DNA from: Phymorhynchus buccinoides
Taxonomy: Eukaryota; Mollusca; Gastropoda; Neogastropoda; Raphitomidae
Direction: 5' to 3'
Assembly: GCA_017654935.2 (NCBI GenBank)
Contig: CM065706.1
Location: forward strand, 12,340,570-12,404,569
Length of the DNA: 64,000 bases
Shown: piece by piece, positions 11,817 to 23,621 of the stretch
Layout: each line of letters begins with the position of its first letter
Numbering within the stretch: the first letter of the stretch is position 1
Made by a program: the position numbers and the translations under genes
The notes under the pieces: model-generated
The model's database searches: none
The model's input: only the letters and a program-made list of their open reading frames with translations
What the model was told of the DNA's origin: nothing

Positions 11817-13920
11817 TGTGACCAGTTTTGAGCATAGCTCTTCATCGGACTGAAGTTGCAGTGGTGTATTTGTTGGCAGTCTGTTTTCACTGACTGATTA
11901 TTGTTACATTGTGATTCTAAGAGTGTTTTTTTTCTCAAAACATGAAAGTACCCACAATTTTATAAGCCTTGGAACCGACAAGTTACGAAAAGAGGAAGAT
12001 AACAAAATGTATTCAAATGTAATTACAATTGTGATAGTGCATGGGAACACCAGACATAATGAAAGTTTATTTGACAAGATGGAGCGAATACTCCTTGTCA
12101 ATACACAGAAAATATAATTGAGTTATCTTGACAAGTTTTCAACTTACAAACATTTGAAGTTTGACATTCGAGACAGATCATTTGCAGATATCGCGCAAAG
12201 AAGACAACATTGTTTTGCCTCTTTGTTTCTATTGTCTTGATAAAAACAAACAAAAAAAACAATGAAACAAACAAACAAATAATTCAAAATTGTCTTTCAT
12301 GTTGTGGATACTGGTATGATACATAAAAATAGACATAAAACATGCAATAAATTGAACATTGGTATTTTGTGTCTGTCTGTTTTTCCCATGCACCATCACA
12401 ATTTTACAATTATGCAAAAAAACTAGCAGTATAAACCCTTTTCTACTCTTTCAACCTTAAGCTGACTCTGCTGGTAAAGCTATAATTAGAACATCATCTA
12501 CCACTTTTCCAGCTCTCGATTAAACCTGTGGTACTTTTGTTTTTAAATATTGAAATGTCTTAAAATCACTGTTACAAAACAGTAAGGTAATAGAAAGACA
12601 GAAAGTATGAACTAAGCTATTCATCAAAAATGACCATTCAAGTTGTTCAAGATGAAAGTAGGTAATTTGGTAGAAAGAACCTGATCCAAATGTTGATGCA
12701 AATAATGTTGTTGGTCTTACGGATTAAAGAGAAAATAAAAGCTTGCTCTGGAGAAAGAACCTTATTTTCAGCACATTAGAACACTAAACTCGCAACCAAC
12801 ACTCCAACAGTACTCAAGGCATCAAATCTGAAATCAGAATGAGAGGGACAACACTGAAAATAGTCAAGTGCCTTCAAATGCTTCGGTTTTACCTTATCAG
12901 ATGAAGGACCATAGCCTGATAATTATATTAGTAGCACATAGAACCAATACTATTACGATATACAATATACACTCTTTGATGTTGCTAAAACAAAATGGAA
13001 GAATGAATGACGGAGACACATCTACAACAAACGGTATGGAAAAAAGGTTTATGTAATAACAGAACACACACAAAAAGCACACATAATAACAATATTGAAT
13101 GTATTGTTGACATAGCTGTTGATAATATTATAACAATAGCAACAATATGCTGCATAACTTACAATCAAATAACAAAAACCAGTCAATTATGGAACAAGTC
13201 AACAATGTTTAGGTGTATCCGAATAGTTCATTTGAATGGGGTTTTTTGTTTAACCATTCCAGTCTTTTTACCGTACATGACCACAATCTGATCTTAATTT
13301 TGTCCCTACCCTGCAGCATTTCCCCTAATATGCCACGCCATGTTGCCGATGCTTAGCTATGGTGGTCAACATTTCTGAAAAAATATTGGCTTACGATATT
13401 ATATTAGCAGCAATGTCATGACTATCTTTATTGATTCTTAACTATGGTGGTCAACATTTTTGAAAAAGTATTAGCTTACATGTCATGACTATCTGACTGA
13501 TTCTTTTCAAATCCTTTGTTGTTATTACCATCTCACTTTAGAAAGAAAAGTGATGGTTGCTAGTCAAAATCACATGCATTACCGCTATTTTTGTGAAAAA
13601 CATATGTCTGTGACATCTTAATTACAGTACATAATATCGTTGTGAAATAGATTTTATGTGTTATCTGTTATACAGTTTAAACTTTAGTAACTGAACTGAA
13701 TGCAGCTACCCTCAGTTCCTGGCTGTATTGTACTTTAGTCACCCCCTCCCCTAAAATGTTTGAAAATATTCCATGCGAAGCAACATTCTGTCATTTTTGG
13801 AAAAGGACCAGTCTAGGATTTGTTTCATAAAACTGAAAGAAGCAGACTTTTGATATTGAGAGTCGTAACCGTAAGTGTGGTTACTAATATACAAGATTGC
13901 TCAGTTCCTTGGACTTCAAA
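11817..13920. other. AT-rich intergenic region upstream of GPCR-B1
   Basis: No gene is supported; short frames here are not conserved as proteins. At about 13,352-13,505 an ~80-bp unit containing 'ctatggtggtcaacattt' and 'tgtcatgactat' occurs twice in tandem. The whole stretch is mirrored at 43,232-45,325 and, from 11,817, mostly repeated at 19,941-21,528, although about 12,420-12,870 has no counterpart in B2. Confidence 0.6.
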
Positions 13921-14928
13921 ATGACCCGCACAATGATCCACTTAGACCGTTTTAAACGGGCTACGTATACTGATTTATATCAACCCTATCTAAACCTGGC
14001 TTACCTTCTCTATGACATCAGTAATCCTATCGTTGTTGTCTTTGGGATGTTCGGAAATGTGATGATCATTCTGATCATGATTCGTCTTCCTTCATCCACG
14101 TCCAGTGTTTTCTTCATCATTCTGGCCGTGTCCGACCAGTTTCAGTTGATAACTCCGTTGCAGAACTTCCTCTGGTACATGGTTAGGTTTACAGTTTTTA
14201 AAAGGCAGGGCACCTGGCAGTGCATGGTTTATAGGTTCCTGGTTCAAGTAGCCACACCTCTGTCATCCTGGATGCTGGTATCACTCACCATGCTCAGAGC
14301 TGCCTCTGTGCTGTGGCCACTTCGTGTCGGTGCTGTGTGGACCAAGAGAAAGTCACGAGCTGCTGCAGGTGTAGTCATCACCGTTCTCACTCTGGTGAAC
14401 GCTCATTATCTGTATGGATATTACATCAATGGAAGGTCGTGCAATCTACCTAAATCGGGGTTGTATGGGTGGTTCGTTTATGCAGTAGAATCCTGGATTC
14501 GTCTGCTTCAGTTTTGTTTCTTACCGTTTGTACTACTGACAGTCAGCAACAGTGTTCTTGTGTGGACAATAATCAGATCTCTGAAAATGAACCAACGCCT
14601 TTCAACACAACAAGCCAGCCAGGATTCCAGACAGCAAAAGGTATCTTCACTGACGGTCACTTTGGTTACCGCAAACATTTGTTTTTTCCTTCTGACAATA
14701 CCAGCGTCTCTATATAAACTATTTGAAGGCTTTATTGTTAATTACTATGACCCAATTGAGAGTGGTCGATTCCGGGTGTTTAGCTTTACTAGTGAAGTGC
14801 TGTTGAAATGCAACAATGGCATCAACTTCTACCTGTACTGTATGACTGGCAGCAAGTTCAGAGCAGAGTTCTTCAGAATGGTGCGGGGGTTTCATGGCAT
14901 ATTCTGTGAGAGAAAGAAAGTGAACTGA
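13921..14928 (+). CDS. GPCR-B1: intronless class-A receptor, 335 aa
   Basis: The frame is open upstream, but the codon at 13,897 is TTG; the first ATG (13,921, A at -3) is the better eukaryotic start. Helix landmarks: G45-N46 in TM1, D72 in TM2 ('LAVSD'), C101 before TM3, M-L-R126 in place of DRY, C174 in ECL2, P261 in TM6, and N-F-Y-L-Y (302-306) in place of NPxxY, followed by 'CMTGSKFRAEF', typical of lophotrochozoan FMRFamide-receptor-like orphans. The intracellular loop 3 region 'QASQDSRQQKVSSLTVT' closely resembles GPCR-A. It is a paralogue of GPCR-A lying 2.6 kb downstream on the same strand. The protein differs from the right-arm copy at 4 residues and from B2 at roughly 20. Ligand unknown. 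Confidence 0.9.
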   Translation: MTRTMIHLDRFKRATYTDLYQPYLNLAYLLYDISNPIVVVFGMFGNVMIILIMIRLPSSTSSVFFIILAVSDQFQLITPLQNFLWYMVRFTVFKRQGTWQCMVYRFLVQVATPLSSWMLVSLTMLRAASVLWPLRVGAVWTKRKSRAAAGVVITVLTLVNAHYLYGYYINGRSCNLPKSGLYGWFVYAVESWIRLLQFCFLPFVLLTVSNSVLVWTIIRSLKMNQRLSTQQASQDSRQQKVSSLTVTLVTANICFFLLTIPASLYKLFEGFIVNYYDPIESGRFRVFSFTSEVLLKCNNGINFYLYCMTGSKFRAEFFRMVRGFHGIFCERKKVN

Positions 14929-15310
14929 AAGTTAACTTCATATTAGAGCCTTTCAGACATTTTAATATGAAGCATCATACCAGCACAAGACCAGAAAAAC
15001 ACTCAGAAATGTTATTGACGCACCCTGGCTAAAAGACTCCAGGGATCATCCCAACAGGCGGAGCACTTAAACACTACGGTACACATGCATCAGCTAGAGA
15101 GGAAAACATTGTGTGTGACCGTTTTTGATTACTCCACCACATGGACAGCCACACTCCGTCTTCGGTGGACGTACACTCATAAATAAAGCTTCTTCTCTGG
15201 CCGCTACACAATGTTTTCCACACCACAGGCTCGCTACAAAATGCATCGCCCCCACCCCCTACCCATCCTTCTCTATGTAATAGAAGATCATCATTCAAGA
15301 AATTACCCAC

Positions 15311-15395
<85 letters not shown>

Positions 15396-16062
15396 TACAC
15401 TGAACACTGAAATGTTTTAATGTACATTGGCCATGGGCCACAATACATATCGATGGAAGGGGGAAAACATCACTGGTAAACGTAAAAAGCAAAACCGAAA
15501 AAAAACCCCACCAAATTGTTCTCGGACTAGCTGGGGGTGCCAAATAGCCCTACATGCTCTCTTATCTGTCTATGCAAAGGATCCAAATGTAATTCATACG
15601 TCATTTGCGTCAACATTAATTGTTTAATTATTATAAAATAACCTATGCCTCAAACATCAGCAAAGCGAACTAATAGATCCAGAACTCGTTTATATAATTC
15701 ACATCAACATCATCTGTTTCAATTTCAAATAACGCATGCTGACAAACGTCATCAAGGCCAATCGAAAGTTCCAAATATTGTTCACATATCAACCACACCA
15801 GTTCAAATATTGTGAAATAACCTTTGCTAGTATATAATCATCAAAACCATCAGAAAGATCCATACTTTACTTATATACCATTCAGATCAACATTTAAACC
15901 ATCGAGTAATCTGTGCTAATAAACGCTGAACCAACCAAAATATCCAACTCTTATTCGTACATCAATAGCAACAACCTTATCAGCTCCTTCACTGCCAGAG
16001 GAAAACAGAAATTATCGATTTTTTTTATTATAAAGTTTAAAACAAATCTGTTAATCTCAATC
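14929..16062. other. Intergenic, non-coding, with a (GA)n tract
   Basis: GA microsatellite at about 15,317-15,394. Otherwise AT-rich sequence without a supported gene. Shared with 22,537-23,620 and mirrored at 41,105-42,223. Confidence 0.6.
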
Positions 16063-16205
16063 TGAGAAAATGGTCTAGAGATATATATCCTTTCTGGCTT
16101 ATCTAAGCCCAAAACCACCATCCCAGGCTTATGACATCAAAAGTTATGACATCATCAATGACATCATTCAGTACGAGACCGTCTCGTAGCCAGGCAGGGA
16201 AATAG
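16063..16205 (+). repeat. Dispersed repeat with clustered TGACATCA (CRE-like) motifs, copy 1
   Basis: It starts 'ctgagaaaatggtctagaga', has three closely spaced 'tgacatca' motifs and ends with the near-palindrome 'acgagaccgtctcgt'. Related copies lie at 23,622-23,766, 40,944-41,098 (minus), 33,805-33,965 and 61,980-62,135. The last two are diverged and sit in segment E rather than in block B, so this is a dispersed family. Confidence 0.75.
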
Positions 16206-16281
16206 CCTGTGCTAACGAAATCCATCAAAGCCACCCCAAAGATCTAAATTTCATTCAATTATGATTTACACCAACATTATC

Positions 16282-18497
16282 TGCTAAAATATTACAAATT
16301 CTGAGCTAACAAACATCAATCCAATCAAAAGATCGAATCTCATCCATACGCCATTCTTCAAAGCAACATTATCATGTTGCGTACGCACCGACTCTATTAA
16401 GAACCTTTGACGAAGATCTGAATACAATGGACACAAACAGTTTTCAACCAATGATCTACAGTATGGACTATTTCTACTTTGTGCTGATTCAATGTAACGG
16501 TGTGTATTCCCATTGAATGGGAGGGCGTTTAATCTTAATTGAGAGATTGCTATTTTGAAACAATATGTATCCATATCACAAATATATTTTTCTCTTTCAA
16601 AAACTGTTTTAAATTATCTGTAATGATCATACCTGTCACGGGCTCTAAGTGTGCCAGTCCACTCTTGAATAAACCAGCCAACAAGTCTTCGTTTTAACAA
16701 AATCAAAAAGCTTTTAACGTCCCCAACACCCTGTTGTAACCAAATGAAACCAAATCCCATTTGACATAACATTTCTCTGACTTTGGAAATCCAACAATCC
16801 TTTCCTGATCTGTCCATTTCAAGCAACATAATCGCTCATTAGATAATTGCCTAACTCATTTTACAGTGTTTTGAGAAAAACGCAAAAAAGTCTTAGTATT
16901 TTATTAAGAACTTACACATCTATTTTTTTTCTATAAAAATGCAATCTGCTGATCTCAATCGATTGACAGCGTGAGTGATAAAAACACACAACTAAATGAT
17001 ACATAACTAGAGGCAAGTCAATGTCTATCAAAAACGAAGCTTAATTGACTGTGACAATCTCACCTGGACTTGGCGCCGCCATCTTTGTGCAAACGTACCC
17101 AAGTCAGAAAAGAGAACGGCATATTTGCAACGTATCTATGGTGATCACTTCCGCTTTTCCATGTGCTTCTGTACTTTCTGTCATGATAGATACCAGTCAG
17201 CCGATGTCCTATACACGCTTACTGCAAAATTGCCTAACTCTGAGTTAGGTGTTTTTCTTATGAGCGTGACGATGGTAAGCTTTATAAGGTAGCCATTCAT
17301 TTTCCATGTGTAATAACTTGAACCAATATCATACTACAGAAATAACCAAATTGACATAAAGCGGATATCTACCCAAATCTCCGTAGATCATTTTATTAGG
17401 AGATTTTACAGGCACGCAAGAAAACCGTTTGTGGGCTAACATATGAATCTGTTCTATGTTATCAAGTTTGTTGAGGCCCCAGATTTCTGAAGAGTAGAGC
17501 AAGAAGGGATGAATTGCAACATAAAAAACCTTGACATAAACATTTACAGACATTTCTTTATATTTTTGGAAGGCCCTGTTAAGTTGAATAACTGCTTTTT
17601 TACCCTTCATTGCTATATGTTGGGTGTCTCTTTTCATACTAAGCATAGTGGTAAAATTAAATCCCAAATAACAATAATTATTGACAACCTCCAATATTTT
17701 ACTTTCAAAGAACCACTGCTCATTTTCCCCTAGATATCCACCCTTTCTAAATACCATGACTTTTTGGGGTTTTGATGTTCACACCTAATTTCATTTCCTA
17801 GCAACACTTTTGTAAAACGTTTAATTGATTCTATAACCGACTAGTAGTTGTTGATAATAAAGCCAAATCATCTGCAAAAAGCAAGATGAACAGTTCCATA
17901 ATACTAGGAATCATTTGAATACCATGTTTTCCCTGCACATCCATGTGATGAGCCAATTGATTTATAAACATAGAAAATATATAGCGTTGGACTCAAAACA
18001 CACCCTTGACGTACACCTACAGGACAGTCGAAAAAATCAGTAATTTCACAGTTTGCACGAACATGGCATTCGAGAAGTTTACCATGTCTAACTGAATCGA
18101 ATGCTTTCATAAAATCCACGAAAGCAACGTACAATTTTCTGCCTTTTTTTGTAAACATTTCTGAGTAACTGCGTACAAATTAAATTTCTCATCAGAGATC
18201 AGAGATCAGAGATCATACTATTTTCCTCTAGCCATTAATTATATAGCCTTGAATTGAGCATGGTTGCATAGCATTTAGAAATAACACTGAGTAATGATAC
18301 ACCTATGTAATTATCCACATTTTCGGGATCTTCGGGGCCACTCACCTGTCTGCCAGATATTGTTGCAGATGACCACTAGCACATCTGTCATTTCATCTCC
18401 TCCTGCCTATATCAGTTCCGTTGGGTTATTGTCCACACCCGGAGATTTTCCATTTTTTAGAGATGTTACCGCATATATTGTTTCAAGCATCTGATAA
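16282..18497 (-). mobile_element. LINE-B copy in B1: 5'-truncated Jockey/CR1-type non-LTR retrotransposon
   Basis: Minus-strand reverse transcriptase pieces. The RT begins at about 18,490 with a 'NGKSPGVDN'-like motif and continues at 18,158-17,904 with 'AFVDFMKAFDSVRHGKL' and 'VGVRQGCVLSPTLY'. The region from 17,757 to 17,329 has 'NNYCYLGFNF' and 'LLYSSEIWGLNKLDNIEQIH'. The C-terminal parts are 'GFGFIWLQQGVGDVKSF' (16,829-16,614) and 'ISQLRLNALPFNGNTHRY' (16,574-16,284). Frames are broken by stops and frameshifts, and the canonical YADD region is damaged. A 434-bp MITE interrupts it. No endonuclease is present, so it is 5'-truncated. The superfamily is sure; the exact clade is not. Confidence 0.85.
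16833..17266. mobile_element. 434-bp TIR-bounded MITE inserted in LINE-B (B1 copy)
   Basis: The ends are imperfect inverted repeats of about 26 bp, beginning 'cgctcat' and containing 'cctaactca' (21 of 26 positions agree by eye). It sits between two parts of the LINE-B polymerase. On the minus strand it holds an ETS-like and a YY1-like motif, an ATG and a consensus splice donor (ATG at 17,082). Orthologous copies are 24,383-24,818 and 39,888-40,323. Confidence 0.7.
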
Positions 18498-18516
18498 CTC
18501 TCTGTCTCTCTCTCTC

Positions 18517-19004
18517 TCCTTGAATGATGCTTAAAATATATGAACTGGATTAGCACCCCCATTACTCACAGCAAATTTCCCCCTTAACTAATCAAGATAT
18601 ACAAATAATTATACTTATAAGGAAAAACTAGAATGCGGACGTCTTCAAAACCAGCATGATCTACTCTGGTGGAACTCTGTGGAATTTATTCCCACTACAT
18701 ATTAAAGAAAAAGAACAGCCTTCATTTCATTTAAAATAGCATACAAAAAGCTCTTGCTTGACAGAGTGACGACAACACCTAAATCGTAAAGAAGCTGTTG
18801 GCAAACTGATCAATTTCTAAGGGCTCGTTGTCTTCAGGGAAGGAATATTATGTTTGATACTTTGCGTACAAATTGTAATGTAGAATTATGTGTCAGATCA
18901 TTCTTCGCTATAAATCACCTAATTTCTGAGTATCGCAGTTTTACCAGGTTTTCTTTTTTCAAATCCCATTCCCCATCCTCCCTTTGCGGTTATGTATATG
19001 ATAT
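18517..19004 (+). mobile_element. LINE-C 3' fragment (CR1-like), truncated by assembly gap
   Basis: The same sequence as 26,167-26,659, with the coding landmark 'SGGTLWNS' (C-terminal end of CR1/Jockey-type polymerases). This copy has many single-base insertions and deletions relative to the other two and ends at the run of Ns. Confidence 0.7.
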
Positions 19005-19504
19005 NNNNNNNNNNNNNNNNNNNNNNNNNNNNNNNNNNNNNNNNNNNNNNNNNNNNNNNNNNNNNNNNNNNNNNNNNNNNNNNNNNNNNNNNNNNNNNNN
19101 NNNNNNNNNNNNNNNNNNNNNNNNNNNNNNNNNNNNNNNNNNNNNNNNNNNNNNNNNNNNNNNNNNNNNNNNNNNNNNNNNNNNNNNNNNNNNNNNNNNN
19201 NNNNNNNNNNNNNNNNNNNNNNNNNNNNNNNNNNNNNNNNNNNNNNNNNNNNNNNNNNNNNNNNNNNNNNNNNNNNNNNNNNNNNNNNNNNNNNNNNNNN
19301 NNNNNNNNNNNNNNNNNNNNNNNNNNNNNNNNNNNNNNNNNNNNNNNNNNNNNNNNNNNNNNNNNNNNNNNNNNNNNNNNNNNNNNNNNNNNNNNNNNNN
19401 NNNNNNNNNNNNNNNNNNNNNNNNNNNNNNNNNNNNNNNNNNNNNNNNNNNNNNNNNNNNNNNNNNNNNNNNNNNNNNNNNNNNNNNNNNNNNNNNNNNN
19501 NNNN
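19005..19504. other. Assembly gap, 500 N
   Basis: Exactly 500 Ns, a conventional placeholder length. Frames running through it are not genes. The sequence before it ends inside LINE-C; the sequence after it begins inside the first unit of the 73-bp minisatellite. Confidence 1.
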
Positions 19505-19940
19505 CTGGATCCTATTGATATACACTGACCTTTGAATGATGGTACAGGATCCTTAGAGGTAGCTTGTTGCCTGACTGCTGGATCCTATTGATAGACACTG
19601 ACCTTTGAAGGATGGTACAGGATCCTTAGAGGTAGCGTGTTGCCTGACTGCTGGATCCTATTGATATACACTGACCTTTGAATGATGGTACAGGATCCTT
19701 AGAGGTAGCTTGTTGCCTGACTGCTGGATCCTATTGATAGACACTGACCTTTGAAGGATGGTACAGGATCCTTTCTTTAGAGGTAGCTTGTTGCCTGACT
19801 GCTGGATCCTATTGATATGACACTGACCTTTGAAGGATGGTACAGGATCCTTAGAGGTAGCTTGTTGCCTGACTGCTGGATCCTATTGATAGACACTGAC
19901 CTTTGAAGGATGGTACAGGATCCTTAGAGGTAGCTTGTTG
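19505..19940 (+). repeat. 73-bp minisatellite, ~6 units, B2
   Basis: The first unit is cut by the gap. One unit carries an extra 'ctttctt' near 19,770 and another an extra base (gatatgac). The first unit has the same variant bases as the first unit after GPCR-A at 11,381. Confidence 0.95.
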
Positions 19941-21528
19941 TGTGACCAGTTTTGAGCATAGCTCTTCATCAGACTGAAGTTGCAGTATGCTGGCAGTCTG
20001 TTTTCACTGACTGATTATTGTTACATTGTGATTCTAAGAGTGTTTTTTTATAAGCCTTAGAACCGACAAGTTACGAAAAGAGGAAGATAACAAAATGTAT
20101 TCAAATGTAATTACAATTGTGATAGTGCATGGGAACACCATACATAATGAAAGTTTGGAATAAAATTAAGAGTTTATTTGACAAGATGGAGCGAATACTC
20201 CTTGTCAATACACAGAAAATATAATTGAGTTATCTTGACAAGTTTTCAAATTACAAACATTTGTAGTTTGCCATTCGAGACAGATCATTTGCAGATATCG
20301 CGCATAGAAGACAGAATTTTGCCTCTTTGTTTCTATTGACTTGATAAAAAACAAACAAAAAAACAATGAAACAAACAAAGAAATAATTCAAAATTGTTAT
20401 TCATGTTGTGGATACTGGTATGATACATAAAGACAGACATAAACATGCAATAAATTGAAAATTGGTATTTTGTGTTTTTTACTCAAAACATTCTGTTTTA
20501 CCATATCAGATGAAGGACCATAGCCTGAGAATTTGTTTAGTAGCACATAGAACCAATACTATTACGATATACAATAAAAACTTTTTGAGGTTGTTAAAAC
20601 AAAATGGAAGAATGAATGACGGAGAAAAATCTACAACAAACGGTATGGAAAAAAGGTTTATGTAATAACAGAACACACACAAAAAAGCAAAAATAATAAC
20701 AATATTGAATGTATTGTTGATATAGCTGTTGATAATATTATAACAATAGCAACAATATGCTGTATAACTTACAATCAAATAACAAAAACCAGTCAATTAT
20801 GGAACAGGTCAACAATGTTTAGGTGTATCCGAATAGTTCATTTGAATGGTTTAAAAAACCAAACAATCCAGTCTTTTTACCGTACATGACCACAATCTGA
20901 TCTTAATTTTTTCCCTACTCTGCAGAATTGTCCCTAATATACCATGCCATGTTGCTGATACTTAGCTATGGTGGTCAACATTTCTGAAATAGTATTGGCT
21001 TACGATATTATATTAGCAGCAAAGTCATGACTAATTTTATTGATTCTTAACTATGGTGGTCAACATTTTTGAAAAAAGTATTAGCTTACATGTCATGACT
21101 ATGTGACTGATTCTTTTCAAATCCTTTGTTGGTATTACCATCTCACCTTAGAAAGAAAAGTGATGGTTGCTATTCAAAATCACATGAATTATCGCTATTT
21201 TTGTGAAAAACATGTCTGTGACATCTTAATTACAGTACATAATATCGTTGTGAAAGAGATTTTATGTGTTATCTGTTATACAGTTTAAACTTTAGTAACT
21301 GAACTGAATGCAGCTACCCTCAGTTCCTGGCTGTATTGTATTTTAGTCACCCCCTCCCCTAAAATGCTTCAAAATATTCCATGAGAAGCAACATTCTGTC
21401 ATTTTTGGAAAAGGACCAATCTAGGATTTGTTTCATAAAACTGAAAGAAGCAGACTTTTGATATTGAGAGTCGTAACCGTAAGTGGGGTTACTAATATAC
21501 AAGATTGCTCAGTCCCTCTGACTTCAAA
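19941..21528. other. Upstream region of GPCR-B2, no gene seen
   Basis: The counterpart of 11,817-13,920, with several deletions (about 500 bp shorter). The tandem 'ctatggtggtcaacattt' unit is kept at about 20,965-21,110. Confidence 0.6.
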
Positions 21529-22536
21529 ATGACCCGCACAATGGTCCACTTAGACCGTTTTAAACGGGCTACGTATAATGATTTATATCTACCCTATCTA
21601 AACCTGGCTTACCTTCTCTATGACATCAGTAATCCTATCGTTGTTGTCTTTGGGATGTTCGGAAATGTGATGATCATTCTGATCATGATTCGTCTTCCTT
21701 CATCCACGTCCAGTGTTTTCTTCATCATTCTGGCCGTGTCCGACCAGTGTCAGTTGATAACTCCGTTGCAGAACTTCCTCTGGTACATGGTTAGGTTTAC
21801 ATTTTTTAAAAGGCAGGGCACCTGGCAGTGCATGGTTTATAGGTTCCTGGTTCAAGTAGCCACACCTCTGTCATCCTGGATGCTGGTGTCACTCACCATG
21901 CTCAGAGCTTCCTCTGTGCTGTGGCCACTTCGTGTTGGTGCTGTGTGGACCAAGAGAAAGTCACGAGCTGCTGCTGGTGTAGTCATCACCGTTCTCACTC
22001 TGGTGAACGCTCATTATCTGTATGGATATTACATAAATGGAAGGTTGTGTAATATACCTACATCAGGGTTGTATGGGTGGTTCATTTTCGCAGTAGTATC
22101 CTGGGTTCGTCTGCTTCAGTTTTGTTTCTTACCGTTTGTACTACTGACAGTCAGCAACAGTGTTCTTGTGTGGACAATAATCAGATCTCTGAGAATGAAC
22201 CAACGCCTTTCAACACAACAAGCCAGCCAGGATTCCAGACAGCAAAAAGTATCTTCACTGACGGTCACTTTGATTACCGCAAACGTTTGTTTTTTCCTTC
22301 TGACAATACCAGCGTCTCTGTATAACCTATTTGAAGGCTTTATTGTTAATTACTATGACCCAATTGAGAGTGGTCGATTCCGGGTGTTTAGCTTTTCCAG
22401 TGAAGTGCTGTTGAAATGCAACAATGGCATCAACTTCTACCTGTACTGTATGACTGGCAGCAAGTTCAGAGCAGAGTTTTTCAGAATGGCGCGGGGGTTT
22501 CATGGCATATTCTGTGAGAGAAAGAAAGTGAACTGA
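21529..22536 (+). CDS. GPCR-B2: intronless class-A receptor, 335 aa
   Basis: The same architecture as GPCR-B1: G45-N46, D72, C101, M-L-R126, C174, P261, N-F-Y-L-Y. The codon 24 bp upstream in frame is TTG, so the ATG at 21,529 is taken. It differs from B1 at roughly 20 residues, including 'RLCNIPTSG' for 'RSCNLPKSG' in ECL2, 'WFIFAVVSWV' for 'WFVYAVESWI' at the start of TM5, and 'LRASS' for 'LRAAS' after TM3. Differences cluster in the extracellular loop 2/TM5 area, where ligands usually bind. The frame is fully intact. It could be an allele of B1 placed in tandem by the assembly or a true paralogue. Confidence 0.9.
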   Translation: MTRTMVHLDRFKRATYNDLYLPYLNLAYLLYDISNPIVVVFGMFGNVMIILIMIRLPSSTSSVFFIILAVSDQCQLITPLQNFLWYMVRFTFFKRQGTWQCMVYRFLVQVATPLSSWMLVSLTMLRASSVLWPLRVGAVWTKRKSRAAAGVVITVLTLVNAHYLYGYYINGRLCNIPTSGLYGWFIFAVVSWVRLLQFCFLPFVLLTVSNSVLVWTIIRSLRMNQRLSTQQASQDSRQQKVSSLTVTLITANVCFFLLTIPASLYNLFEGFIVNYYDPIESGRFRVFSFSSEVLLKCNNGINFYLYCMTGSKFRAEFFRMARGFHGIFCERKKVN

Positions 22537-23621
22537 GAGTTAACTTCATATTAGAGCCATTCAGACATTTTAATATGAAGCATCATACCAGCACAAGACC
22601 AGAACAACACTCAGAAATGTTATTGACGCACCCTGGCTAAAAGACTCCAGGGATCATCCCACCAGGCGAAGCACTTAAACACTACGGTACAAATGCATCA
22701 GCTAGAGAGGAAAACATTGTGTGTGACCGTTTTTGATTACTCCACCACATGGACAGCCACACTCCGTCTTCGGTGGACGTACACTCATAAATAAAGCTTC
22801 TTCTCTGGCCGCTACACAATGTTTTTCACACCACAGGCTCGCTACAAAATGTATCGCACCCACCCCATACCCATCCTTCTCTATGTAATAGAAGACCATC
22901 ATTCAATAAATACCCAGAGAGAGAGAGAAAGAGAAAGAGAGAGAGAGAGAGTACACTGAACACTGAAATGTTTTAATGTACATTGGCCATGGGCTATAAT
23001 ACATCTCGAAGGAAAGGGGAAAACATCACTGGTAAACGTAAAAAGCAAAACCGAAAAAAACAACCACCAAATTGTTCTCGGACTAGCTGGGGGTGCCAAA
23101 TAGCCCTACATGCTCTCTTATCTGTCTAGGCAAAGGATCCAAATGTAATTCATACGTCATTTGCGTCAACATTAATTGTTTAATTATTATAAAATAACCT
23201 ATGCCTCAAACATCAGCGAAGCGAACTAAAAGATCCAGAACTCATTTATATAATTCACATCAACATCATCCCTTTCAATTTCAAATAACGCATGCTGACA
23301 AACGTCATCCAGGCCAATCGAAAGTTCCAAATATTGTTCACATATCAACCACACCAGTTCAAATACTGTGAAATAACCTTTGCTAGTATATAATAATCAA
23401 AACCATCAGAAAGATCCATACTTACCTTACATACCATTCAGTTCAACATTTAAAACATCGAGTAATCTGTGCTAATAAACGCCGAACCAACCAAAATATC
23501 CAACTCTTATTCATACATCAATAGCAACAACCTTATCAGCGTATGAACCCCTTCACTGCCAGAGGAAAACAGAAATTATCGATTTTTTGATTATAAAGTT
23601 TAAGACAAATCTGTTTAACTC
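22537..23621. other. Intergenic, no gene; short GA tract
   Basis: The counterpart of 14,929-16,062. The GA tract here (about 22,916-22,950) is much shorter than in the other two copies (15,317 and 41,762). Confidence 0.6.

Noticed and set aside
13897..13920. Eight-codon N-terminal extension of GPCR-B (also at 21,505 and 43,255)
   Set aside because: The first codon is TTG; a eukaryotic start at the following in-frame ATG is more plausible, and the eight codons vary between copies.
17045..17248. 67-codon frame inside the MITE, present in three copies
   Set aside because: It runs antisense to the promoter/first-exon-like stretch and is shared only because the MITE copies are duplicates.
18850..19528. 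Open frames spanning the N run
   Set aside because: They consist of unknown bases; no coding evidence on either side.
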